A stretch of DNA of 64,000 nt from an uncultured Eubacteriales bacterium (GTDB lineage: Bacteria; Bacillota; Clostridia; Peptostreptococcales; Anaerovoracaceae). The notes under the pieces are model-generated. The model was not told where the DNA came from and made no database searches. It was given only the letters and a program-made list of their open reading frames with translations. Shown here in pieces: positions 54,401 through 60,528 of this stretch. The translations under genes were made by a program, and so were the position numbers. Location: the NCBI GenBank assembly GCA_902786815.1, contig CADADV010000005.1:62001-126000 (forward strand). The letters run 5' to 3'. The first letter of the stretch is position 1. Each line of letters begins with the position of its first letter.

Positions 54401-55121
54401 GAAAGGCCAGCTGGAGACCGACCTGCAGAATGCGCAGAATGAAAAGGATGCGATCGAGCAGCAGCTGACGCAGGCGCAGACGACAGTCAACGACCTGACG
54501 TCACAGAAGGAAGCGCTGGAGACGAGGAACAACGAACTCCAGACCGAGCTGGACGAGGCGCAGGCAGAGATCGCGAGACTGCAGAAAGCGCTGGAGGAGA
54601 GCAAGGTGGACAGCCTGGACGAAGTCAAGGTCAGCGGGATCAGGAACAGGGTCTACACAGGAAGTGCGCTGCAGCAGACGCTGACGGTAACGGTCGGAGG
54701 GAAGACCCTTGTGAACGGGACCGACTATACGGTCGCATATAAGGACAACAAGAACGTCGGAACAGCGACCGTCACGATCAGCGGAAAGAACGAATACAGG
54801 GGCACGTTCAGCAGGACCTTCAAGATCAACCCGAAGGGGACATCGATCTCGAAACTGATCAAGGGCAAGAAAAAGATGACCGTGAAGTGGAAGAAGCAGG
54901 CAGCGCAGACGACGGGCTACCAGATCCGTTACAGCCTGAAGAAGAACTTCAAGTCCGGCGTGAAGGCCGTGACCGTGAAGGGTCCGAAGACCACAAGCAA
55001 GGTCATCAAGAAGCTGAAGGCGAAGAAGACCTACTACGTACAGGTAAGGACCTACAAGACGGTCAGCGGCAAGAAGTACTACTCCGCATGGTCCAAGACC
55101 AAGTATGTGAAGACCAAATAA
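48426..55121 (+). CDS. Giant multidomain CHAP surface protein
   Basis: ATG 48426 has AGGAGGAGG just upstream; the product is about 2231 residues. After a signal peptide comes a CHAP domain (Cys in DTGWCAWFVNY at about 74, His in FGHIGIV at about 166), then a Gly/Ser linker (about 228-245), Ig-like modules, InlB-like B repeats (YEKKKYSIRFYDPDG), a four-Cys knuckle (CKICSCG, CSYCG, near 1001-1022), a chitobiase-type segment (IYYTTDGTEPTAE, about 1509), MBG-like domains, a 170-residue coiled coil (about 1892-2065) and a Tyr/Lys-rich Fn3-like end. The first ~230 codons are clearly more AT-rich than the rest, implying domain replacement. Wall cleavage plus adhesion is a fair inference. Confidence 0.82.
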   Translation: MKRRGITERVLTVILSVCMVFTMCPFISDGWNNSGHVEAVEKGTAKGFADYARKLEGKSVKTLNVPKELTRDDTGWCAWFVNYCAKKTGNTSSFSFVNIGRKNYVDEVAVAAVKAGGKITFVNYTAFKSEKSMFKKWSGRCEYKNNYVPKKGDLYIQAGSLAWFGHIGIVRNTKSTNSKYYTVEGNTDCKCSAHHNNYKYVELKTRKKDNANYKCHQPIAFVTLKYSGSGTSSGGSSSGSTNPSAGTATKLAVSVSKISIKEGKAATISGKVTSNYTITKIKGTLQDNNTGESQTKVIDKSDFGKSKKSVKIAGSKIDKNLKCGKLTAGSHTLTIQAWDSSGASRTATATVTVNGAVKTPSIGSEKCVAGGKTVAVSKNSSQTSAKLWYQIGSQTAKSTTSNSVTVPITSTATVKAWCELSGKKSATVTRNVAVSKLRVPMIDGSQNGKKINIVLTSEANSARIMYQIGTSGWKSDYTKGKILSLTNGQQLQYYAKADGYVNSDIGTFTAELTEPDTPQIRLLGSEDKVAVGKSVTVGWNRDWKAESYTAVLHKKTENGEGEEVEKIETDKPTASFTLNEEGEYYIDVIASNELGDSEASNELDVEAKGPLTVVFRDAGADRKPAAVSGDDPGEEYGPEIAKVTIDYGEKITQKMEEPSRRGHTFLGWENTNTGEVSPNAYMQKAVTEDTTFVATYEKKKYSIRFYDPDGEYLMTNETAFGDDAVTDEVIEMLTDKGFINEGKVLKGWTVIRVADDDSEANVHAVDSNMHVQAVCEWENADLPVVITIQGEVRTEQDEDGDVVVRPQVKLTTNEARKKEIYLIATLKGQDEESGTEKALYMDRRVFSIPKGEVGLVLNAGSGSHDFDLPLEAEYTNAVAKLELVALEKKPNGTTGSTYSNVAEANVIRDVGFTEPSEWSTERPEEQEGRVIRSKTQYRYRDKVTAYSGQESLAGYTKEGSESLGTSYSSWSKGTGTNIVRVYDQYKEVVTAENRNAYKSFCKICSCGKWAAETKSGKCSYCGTNTITNRKLKVFSSQKLSGTKESGTGNGGGAFRYGKTVTVNQSYSGIGYVYMITYGHDTIQTLNTFTSKNAKGYLFLWQDDNGATQQVYRLKTEKIRNKFYKYTDWTGWADAAVNATATRQVETRTVYQYQDKIQPPPLETALASDENGVKTFSGNLDVEDDLAGKKGTVMVYQANNTDPNKYQMQYTGQITFTTDPDDEEIGKNHYEFGFIPKDPPSRSTGNFIVSIGVEGTTGLVTVGVIESPKDPHTVTLYYQEKDTEQGGNKQTVIATQTVKDGEDVDLSGVEVPERAGYYFAGWNHRTTNIREDCEIEAVYLPTQNAVAFVDWINQTIDLRTAVTGEEINLPVIDTEEESPYAFRGWKKEDGSLIEGDTVTVEGNMVITADYEPATFTVRFIGLDGSVVDEQQVEYHKSAEPPAYDLSGETSYFAGWSTDVNWWEVEEDVDVRPIIVHDEQAIAPVADIVTDEETGARSVVLETEETGADIYYTTDGTEPTAELIQEYLQTDPELYRGSILKYTGPIMFPEDGTAGEESEEAAIGIIDVCAATYIAGKDISQECAVAFEKEPDPDEVISHEEMSDWKEIGEYNVKAKADKNIQVKVDLEDNPGLTGYDFLVEGDKGVFYPDSDEYGDPDVETGEAFRQGTTLTSDLSDGWRVNWNSAETNAENGNLFTMTLHVKEEAEEGIYPITVSYAPESTLDENYDATELENVKVTVDSEASIPIDTLEATLSRTTYVYEGEAFEPVVRIEGLREGDDFTVEYENNVNVGTAKAVITGKGDYTGTVEKEFTITPVNIANADIAPIGDQVKTGSAIEPEMDITFNGMPLVRGTDYEAAFTDNVEVGTAGVAISGKGNFKGTAEAQFNIIETTESRLEAAEAAVADLQQQLADMESEKESIQQQLTQAQNSYDTLLEEKNGLETQVTNLTAEKTALEQREAELLQQKAELEENAQENQQALAEIQDELDEITAQKGQLETDLQNAQNEKDAIEQQLTQAQTTVNDLTSQKEALETRNNELQTELDEAQAEIARLQKALEESKVDSLDEVKVSGIRNRVYTGSALQQTLTVTVGGKTLVNGTDYTVAYKDNKNVGTATVTISGKNEYRGTFSRTFKINPKGTSISKLIKGKKKMTVKWKKQAAQTTGYQIRYSLKKNFKSGVKAVTVKGPKTTSKVIKKLKAKKTYYVQVRTYKTVSGKKYYSAWSKTKYVKTK

Positions 55122-55158
55122 CCAGAATCAGTCTTTTGGAAGGACAGTACAATAAGGT

Positions 55159-55191
55159 AAGCGGAGGACAAAACGAATGTCCTCCGCTTTA
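55159..55191 (+). terminator. Terminator of the giant protein gene
   Basis: AAGCGGAGGACA (55159-55170) pairs with TGTCCTCCGCTT (55178-55189) around AAACGAA; the U-tract is short. Confidence 0.75.
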
Positions 55192-55236
55192 CATGTACAG
55201 GCCTTGCTTGACTTAACTACACTATGTTGAATAATG

Positions 55237-55298
55237 TGTTATACTTTCAGCAGAAAAACATCTTGAAGAAAGACAGACGCTCTGAAAAAGAGCAAGGA
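55237..55298 (+). promoter_or_regulatory. Extended -10 promoter and ribosome site of the TIR-like gene
   Basis: TG-T-TATACT (55237-55245) is an extended -10; no good -35 is seen at the right distance. AAGGAG at about 55293-55298 precedes ATG 55307. Confidence 0.45.
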
Positions 55299-55306
55299 GA
55301 CTATTA

Positions 55307-56254
55307 ATGGTAAATGTTTTTATTGTACACTCCGGCACGGACTATGATTATGTAACAAAAGAAGTCGAACCATTTCTCAGGGGCGAGAGTATCAAAGAAG
55401 GAAGCGGCATTAGCACCGAGAATAATGCAAACATACTCACACTAAGGTCGGGAATACCATCTCATTGGAAGAGAGATACTTTAAAGCAAATCAAGAAAGC
55501 CCAAATAGTTATAGTGGTTATTGGTTCGGATGCCAAGGACCCAAGGAAGGTTGCAACAATGGGATGGGAAGTGCGGCAAGCACTGAAACTTCATAAGCAG
55601 TTGGTTATACTCAATCGTGGAGATTATGATATACCCAGCTATCTCATTCAGCCAGATCGTTTCTCGGGAGTGGAGCAGCAAGTAGCAAAAGTTCAGTCTC
55701 TTGAAAAGATAAAGGAACATATTGATAATTACGCAAATGGCAGGTACGATATCTTTTCCCGTCATTATGATGGTTTGGAAGCCGATGAACGCGATGCATA
55801 TAAAGGCGAATTACTTGATCAGTATAAACTGTTTCAAAAGTCCTCAGAGGATCTTGTTGCGAGACGGCAAACAGTTAATTCCTTTTATATTACCGTCAAT
55901 AGCGCAATGGTTGCACTGATGGGAATCATTATGGGAGTTGCGGAACCGCAAACAAAGATTTATATACTGTTCTTTATGTGTCTGACAGGTATTATTCTTG
56001 ACTTCTCATGGATAAATATTCTGGATGCCTATGGGACTCTTAATGGTGCTAAGATGAAAGTGATTCATCTGATCGAGGAAAGGCTTCCAGTGGAACTGTA
56101 TGATGCAGAATGGCGTGTGATGAGCGATAAACTAAATAATAAAAAGTATGTATCCTTCACCGACAGCGAAAAACGCATACCAAAGATATTTGCTGTAGTG
56201 TATTTAACGGTGATGGTTTTCCTTATAATTCATTTCATCATCTTGCATATATGA
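55307..56254 (+). CDS. TIR-like domain fused to a three-helix membrane domain
   Basis: The 315-residue protein begins with a TIR/DUF1863-like fold (NVFIVHSGTDYDYV, then IKKAQIVIVVIGSD, and GWEVRQALKLHKQLVILNR with a possible catalytic Glu). The second half (from about residue 155: YKGELLDQYKLFQKSSEDLV, then NSFYITVNSAMVALMGIIMG) has two membrane helices, a conserved-looking soluble stretch and a final helix (VVYLTVMVFLIIHFI). This half resembles a family of small membrane proteins seen with antiphage genes; I cannot name it securely. AT-rich DNA, unlike its flanks, suggests recent transfer. The likely role is a membrane-bound immune effector. Confidence 0.65.
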   Translation: MVNVFIVHSGTDYDYVTKEVEPFLRGESIKEGSGISTENNANILTLRSGIPSHWKRDTLKQIKKAQIVIVVIGSDAKDPRKVATMGWEVRQALKLHKQLVILNRGDYDIPSYLIQPDRFSGVEQQVAKVQSLEKIKEHIDNYANGRYDIFSRHYDGLEADERDAYKGELLDQYKLFQKSSEDLVARRQTVNSFYITVNSAMVALMGIIMGVAEPQTKIYILFFMCLTGIILDFSWINILDAYGTLNGAKMKVIHLIEERLPVELYDAEWRVMSDKLNNKKYVSFTDSEKRIPKIFAVVYLTVMVFLIIHFIILHI

Positions 56255-56289
56255 TATTGAATAAGATTTCTATAACCGGCGTTTAAAAG

Positions 56290-56413
56290 CATGAAAAAAC
56301 CGGAGCCCCTTTCTCCGGTTTTTTCGTCGTTCATCATTATTATCCGTTTTGTGAGGAGGTGGTGTCTTTCGACAATGATATAGTAATACAGTTTCATGTC
56401 GTTTGATGGTCGT
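56290..56413 (+). repeat. 124-bp direct repeat, copy B
   Basis: It is the same-orientation partner of 43249-43372. Its stem is AAAAAACCGGAG (56294-56305) with CTCCGGTTTTTT (56313-56324). It serves as terminator for the TIR-like gene and precedes the MATE gene's promoter region. Confidence 0.95.
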
Positions 56414-56485
56414 ATAAGAATATAGAAAAAAGTTATAGAAAAGTGCTATACTGAAATTGGCCGACAGGAGGGACCGAAACAGACA

Positions 56486-57835
56486 ATGGCAAATCAGATC
56501 GACATGCTCCATGGATCATTAATGAAGAAGATTTTGCTCTTCGCATTGCCGCTTGCTGCAACCGGAACGGTGCAGCAGCTTTTTAATGCGGCGGACGGGA
56601 TCATCCTGGGGCATTTCGCGGGAAGCGACGCGCTGGCGGCTGTAGGCAGCACGGCGCCGATCATCAATCTGTCCATCAATCTGTTTATCGGGCTGTCCAT
56701 TGGAGCAAGCGTCGTGATCGCCAATTACATAGGGCAGGGAAGGTCTGACCGAATCAGCGATGCGGTGCATACGGCGGCGCTGCTGTCTCTGATCGCCGGC
56801 GTGACGATCGCGGTGGTCGGCATATGCATCAGCCGGCCCATGCTGCACGCCATGGGCTCGCCGGACAATGTTATAGATCTGTCCACGGTATACCTTCGGA
56901 TCTTCTTCTCGGGCATGCCGTTCATGATGATCTACATTTACTTCTCGGCGATTCTGCGGAGCAAAGGCGACACCAAGCGGCCGCTGGTGATTTTGCTGTG
57001 TTCCGGCGTCATTAAAGTCGGGATCAGTCTCCTGCTCGTGATCGTGTTCGGGATGAGCGTGAAGGGGGTTGCTTTCGCAACGATCGTCGCCAACATGCTG
57101 AACAGCGGAGCGCTTGTTTATCTCCTCCTGCACGAGACCGGCCCATTCAGACTCAGGCCGAAAAAGCTGCGCCTTACAAGAGAACATTTCATCAGGATAC
57201 TCAAGATCGGCGTTCCGGCCGGCGTGCAGAGCATGGTGTTTTCGTTTTCCAACGTCATCATCCAGTCGACAATCAACGGATTCGGATCGGATGCGATCGC
57301 GGGCTCTGCGGCGGCGGTCAATTATGAGTTCTTCTGTTACTTCGTGCTGAATGCTTTCGGACAGGCTGCGGTGACGTTCACAAGTCAGAATTTCGGCGCA
57401 CGGAATGCCGGGCGGTGCAAAGAGGTCTTCCGGGACTGCATGCTGCTGGGCGCGGCGGCCATGCTGATCTGCAACTTCGGATTCTTCTTCGGAAGGTCGT
57501 TCTTCGTTCTGGTGTTTACGACAGATGCGCTGGTTATCCCGTGGGCGATGATCCGGTTCGGTCACGTGCTGATCTTCCAGTGGGTCGCATCATCCTATGA
57601 GATCAGCGGACAGTGTATGCGGGGCATGGGGCATTCACTGCTGCCTGCGATCGTCTCCGTATTGGGGACCTGCGTTCTGCGGATCGCCTGGATCTATACC
57701 ATCTTCCAGTCGTTCGGGAGCTTCGAGATGCTGATGAATATCTACCCGATCACTTGGGCCATCACAGGCGCCGCCACGCTGATCGCTTTTGCGGTCGTCA
57801 GCAGGAAAGAATACCGGACGATGGAAGTCAAATAG
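56486..57835 (+). CDS. MATE-family efflux transporter
   Basis: The 449-residue membrane protein has about twelve helices in two halves and typical MATE N-terminal features (ALPLAATGTVQQLFNAADGI, GTPAIINLS-like segment here STAPIINLSINL). Family members export drugs or metabolites in exchange for Na+ or H+. AGGAGGG (56466-56472) is 13 nt from ATG, a longish spacing. Its promoter should lie between repeat B and 56465 (TATACT near 56450). Confidence 0.92.
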   Translation: MANQIDMLHGSLMKKILLFALPLAATGTVQQLFNAADGIILGHFAGSDALAAVGSTAPIINLSINLFIGLSIGASVVIANYIGQGRSDRISDAVHTAALLSLIAGVTIAVVGICISRPMLHAMGSPDNVIDLSTVYLRIFFSGMPFMMIYIYFSAILRSKGDTKRPLVILLCSGVIKVGISLLLVIVFGMSVKGVAFATIVANMLNSGALVYLLLHETGPFRLRPKKLRLTREHFIRILKIGVPAGVQSMVFSFSNVIIQSTINGFGSDAIAGSAAAVNYEFFCYFVLNAFGQAAVTFTSQNFGARNAGRCKEVFRDCMLLGAAAMLICNFGFFFGRSFFVLVFTTDALVIPWAMIRFGHVLIFQWVASSYEISGQCMRGMGHSLLPAIVSVLGTCVLRIAWIYTIFQSFGSFEMLMNIYPITWAITGAATLIAFAVVSRKEYRTMEVK

Positions 57836-57861
57836 ATGGAAATCAAATAGATGCAAAAGCA

Positions 57862-58851
57862 TTACAGCCGGATCGACACTTCTCCGCTGGTGAGCGTCTG
57901 GCGGGAGCCGTCGTCGTACTCGACGATCAATCCGCCCGCATCATCGATGCCGAGGGCGCGCGCCGGACGGCCGCCCAGTTCCTGAGTGGGGTCTTTGCGG
58001 TAAGTGCCGGTGTAGACGGTGATGTGTCTACCGATGACCAGAGAGCGGCTGCGGTAGGAGTCCATGAAACCAGTGAGGTCCTTCGTGTAACGGAGGACTT
58101 TTTCGATGATGGAAGCGGCAAGCTGCGCCTTCTCGTGTCCGGTCAGATCTTCTTCGGATACGCTGCCGGCGATGTCTGCCAGCTCCGGCGGGAAGCTTTT
58201 GTCCGAGGTGTTGATGCCGATGCCGATGATCAGGGAGTCAATCTGCCCGGTCTCGAAGTCTGTGGTGGCTTCCGTGAGGATGCCGCAGACTTTTTTGTTG
58301 TTGACGTAGATATCGTTGACCCATTTGATCTGACTGGAGCAGCCGCAAATCTCGTCGATGGACTCGCTGGTGGCTGCAGCGGCTGCCACAGTGACCTGAC
58401 TTGCGCGGCTCATGTCGAAGGTGGGCCGGATGACGATGCTCAGATAGAGGCCGTCCTTTGGAGAATAGAAACCGCGGCCCAGTCTTCCGCGGCCTGCGGT
58501 CTGCTGGCGGGCGATGAATACGGCAGGGGCGGATGGATTCTCCCCCAGAACAAAACGGCGTGCTTCCAGATTGGTGGAGTCGGTGATGTCGTACACGAAC
58601 AGCGCCATATCGCGCAGGTGCGCGGGCAGGGCGTTGCGAACCGCTTCTTCGCTGATGGCTGTGCCTTCCGAGGGCATCATGTAGCCCCGGTTCGTCACCG
58701 CATCGATCTCGTAGCCGGCACTCCGAAGCGCTTTGACTGCCTTTGAAACCGCGGCCCTGGATACCCCCAGTTCGCGGGACAGTTCCTCGCCGGAAATATA
58801 AGTGTCTCTGTTGTGTTCCAGTGCCTGCAGCACCGCGTCTTTGACTGCCAT
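57862..58851 (-). CDS. birA: Bifunctional biotin-protein ligase / biotin operon repressor
   Basis: BirA attaches biotin to carboxylases and represses biotin genes. The 329-residue protein has an N-terminal winged helix (GEELSRELGVSRAAVSKAVK), the ligase loop QTAGRGRLGRGFYSP, the KWVNDIYVNNKK segment and a C-terminal SH3-like domain. The HTH shows that it is the regulatory class II form. It converges with the MATE gene. Confidence 0.95.
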   Translation of the reverse strand: MAVKDAVLQALEHNRDTYISGEELSRELGVSRAAVSKAVKALRSAGYEIDAVTNRGYMMPSEGTAISEEAVRNALPAHLRDMALFVYDITDSTNLEARRFVLGENPSAPAVFIARQQTAGRGRLGRGFYSPKDGLYLSIVIRPTFDMSRASQVTVAAAAATSESIDEICGCSSQIKWVNDIYVNNKKVCGILTEATTDFETGQIDSLIIGIGINTSDKSFPPELADIAGSVSEEDLTGHEKAQLAASIIEKVLRYTKDLTGFMDSYRSRSLVIGRHITVYTGTYRKDPTQELGGRPARALGIDDAGGLIVEYDDGSRQTLTSGEVSIRL

Positions 58852-58916
58852 ATCTCAGCCTCCCTTCTGCAACAATTGTAAACTTCCGGCGGAGGATTAG
58901 CAACCTCGTTTCAGTC

Positions 58917-58946
58917 TTGACATCTATACCGCTCCAGCGGTATAGT
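58917..58946 (+). promoter_or_regulatory. Promoter and palindromic operator of the HipB/HipA-like pair
   Basis: TTGACA (58917-58922) and TATAGT (58941-58946) have an 18-nt spacer. A perfect inverted repeat, CTATACCGCT and AGCGGTATAG with a CC centre (58924-58945), fills the spacer and covers part of the -10. The predicted transcription start falls at or within a base or two of ATG 58953, so the mRNA should be leaderless. Confidence 0.8.
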
Positions 58947-58952
58947 GGGAAC

Positions 58953-59408
58953 ATGAAAGAATACTTGCGAAAAAGACAACGCTCTGTTTACAGCATTTCG
59001 AAAAAATGCGGGATTCCATACAGCACGCTCAACGACCTCGTCAACGGAAAGGTCAGGATCGACCAGTGCAGAGTCGGCATGGTCAAAAAACTTGCGGATG
59101 AACTTGGACTGTCGATGGACCGTGTCTATGAAATTTGCACCGATGAACCGCTGAGTGTCCATACAGAGTATGACGTTGAGGTCAGGGTCATCACAAAGAA
59201 CAAAACCTATTTCGCCCTGTTTGAATATGAAGGGCAGCCCGTTGAACTGCCGCTTTGCAGGGTTTGCGAAGACGCCCGATACTATATTGAGGAAATAGCC
59301 AGGTGGAGGACAGAAGGTTTTATACGGGAACACAGGATGCAGGAGTATCAGGAGATGATGCTGCAGAAAGGGCCGAATGATGGAATATTATCTGATGAGA
59401 AAAGATGA
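58953..59408 (+). CDS. HTH protein, HipB-like antitoxin/repressor
   Basis: The 151-residue protein begins at ATG 58953 with a HTH (KRQRSVYSISKKCGIPYSTL, then NDLVNGKVRIDQCRVGMVKK) of XRE type. The second half is a small domain of unknown family (YDVEVRVITKNKTYFALFEY). No Shine-Dalgarno motif is convincing; the transcript is probably leaderless. It overlaps the following gene by 32 bp. It is expected to bind the palindrome over its own promoter and to neutralise the HipA-like protein. Confidence 0.75.
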   Translation: MKEYLRKRQRSVYSISKKCGIPYSTLNDLVNGKVRIDQCRVGMVKKLADELGLSMDRVYEICTDEPLSVHTEYDVEVRVITKNKTYFALFEYEGQPVELPLCRVCEDARYYIEEIARWRTEGFIREHRMQEYQEMMLQKGPNDGILSDEKR

Positions 59409-60528
59409 GACTGTTACGATCTGCAGCCTCACGGATGACGGCCAGATGATATCCTGGTCAGACAATTTCAAGAATCCTGAGCTTGCTCCGCTGGAACACC
59501 GGGGACACAGAGCATATCTGAGACGTTGGTGGCAAAACCGGCAGATTCCTGTCGGTCAGGGGCACTTGGAAAACATGCTGCTGGAAAAAGGCGTCGCGGA
59601 TTCCGGAGAATACCTGATCAGAAATCTCGGACTCAGCCTTACCGATTATTACTGGATGAAGCCTGTTGGGTCCGTACTAAAGTGGAAAGATGTCAATCTG
59701 TTCCAAAATGATTTCAGGGAAAATATCCTGCAGGCGATCGATGCCGGATGGAGCAAGGAACCGCGAAGCTTCACCCCCAACAGTTCCCTGCGCGGCGAGC
59801 TGGAAAAAAGCTGGATCATCAGAAAAGGCAAACGGTACCTGGTCAAAGGAAATCATGGAGAACTGTCCAGCGAAAGCATCAACGAAGTTCTCGCGACAGA
59901 TTTTCACAAGGCGCAGGGATATGATAACTACACAGCATACAGCCTTTTGCAGATCAAAGACAGACCTTATGATTTCGGATGCTGCGCGCAGGCGTTCACG
60001 GACGAGCACAAAGAACTGATTTCAGCGCATGCGATCCTGACTTCTGAGAGGAGACCACAGGGGATGTCAGCATACGAGCATCTGATCAAACTGGGAGGCG
60101 CGCATGGGATGGACGAAGAACAGCTGAGAGCAGATCTGGAGTATCAGATCCTCAGCGACTACCTTCTGACCAATACAGACAGGCACATGGAGAATATTGG
60201 GGTTTTGCGTGATGCGGATTCGCTGAAGTGGATTCGGATGGCGCCCATATTTGATACAGGAAAAGCCTTTGCAGCAGGGAGCGTTGTGCCTTATACTGAA
60301 GAGGAAATCGATAGTGTAGAGGTCAACAGCTTCGAACCAACAGAGCAAAAGCTCCTCGGACTCGTCAGAGACAAAAGCAGAATCGACATGTTTAAGCTGC
60401 TCCCGCCCGATGCAATCCGGCAAAAATATGAAAAAGACAGCAAAATGCATCCCAGCAGGATAGAACACATTGTTAGACTGTATGAGAAAAAAATAGAAAA
60501 GATCGAGAAGAAATACGAGAAGAAATAA
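59377..60528 (+). CDS. HipA-like serine/threonine kinase, candidate toxin
   Basis: The 383-residue protein has the HipA-C kinase pattern: NSSLRGELEKSW, then LVKGN, the catalytic LLTNTDRHMENIGVLRD (about residue 265) and the metal-binding APIFDTGKAF (about residue 288). HipA toxins phosphorylate glutamyl-tRNA synthetase or other targets and cause growth arrest. It overlaps the HTH gene, as in HipBA-type modules, so the pair is presumably co-translated. Whether it is a toxin or a regulator is not shown by sequence. Confidence 0.75.
   Translation: MMEYYLMRKDETVTICSLTDDGQMISWSDNFKNPELAPLEHRGHRAYLRRWWQNRQIPVGQGHLENMLLEKGVADSGEYLIRNLGLSLTDYYWMKPVGSVLKWKDVNLFQNDFRENILQAIDAGWSKEPRSFTPNSSLRGELEKSWIIRKGKRYLVKGNHGELSSESINEVLATDFHKAQGYDNYTAYSLLQIKDRPYDFGCCAQAFTDEHKELISAHAILTSERRPQGMSAYEHLIKLGGAHGMDEEQLRADLEYQILSDYLLTNTDRHMENIGVLRDADSLKWIRMAPIFDTGKAFAAGSVVPYTEEEIDSVEVNSFEPTEQKLLGLVRDKSRIDMFKLLPPDAIRQKYEKDSKMHPSRIEHIVRLYEKKIEKIEKKYEKK

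Larger units (their letters stand above)
43249..56413 (+). mobile_element. 13.2-kb accessory block bounded by direct repeats
   Basis: The two 124-bp repeats enclose the HTH, LRR, kinase, giant CHAP and TIR-like genes. I see no integrase, transposase or relaxase inside. Recombination between the repeats would delete the block and leave one copy. Whether it is a true mobile element, a past integration or a local duplication of a terminator module is undecided. Confidence 0.45.

Noticed and set aside
43249-56413. Integrative element with its own integrase
   Set aside because: No recombinase, transposase or relaxase is encoded in the block, so only the repeat boundaries support mobility.
57613-58746. 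377-codon plus-strand frame over the MATE end and birA
   Set aside because: It is antisense to clearly conserved genes and its composition reflects GC-rich third positions.
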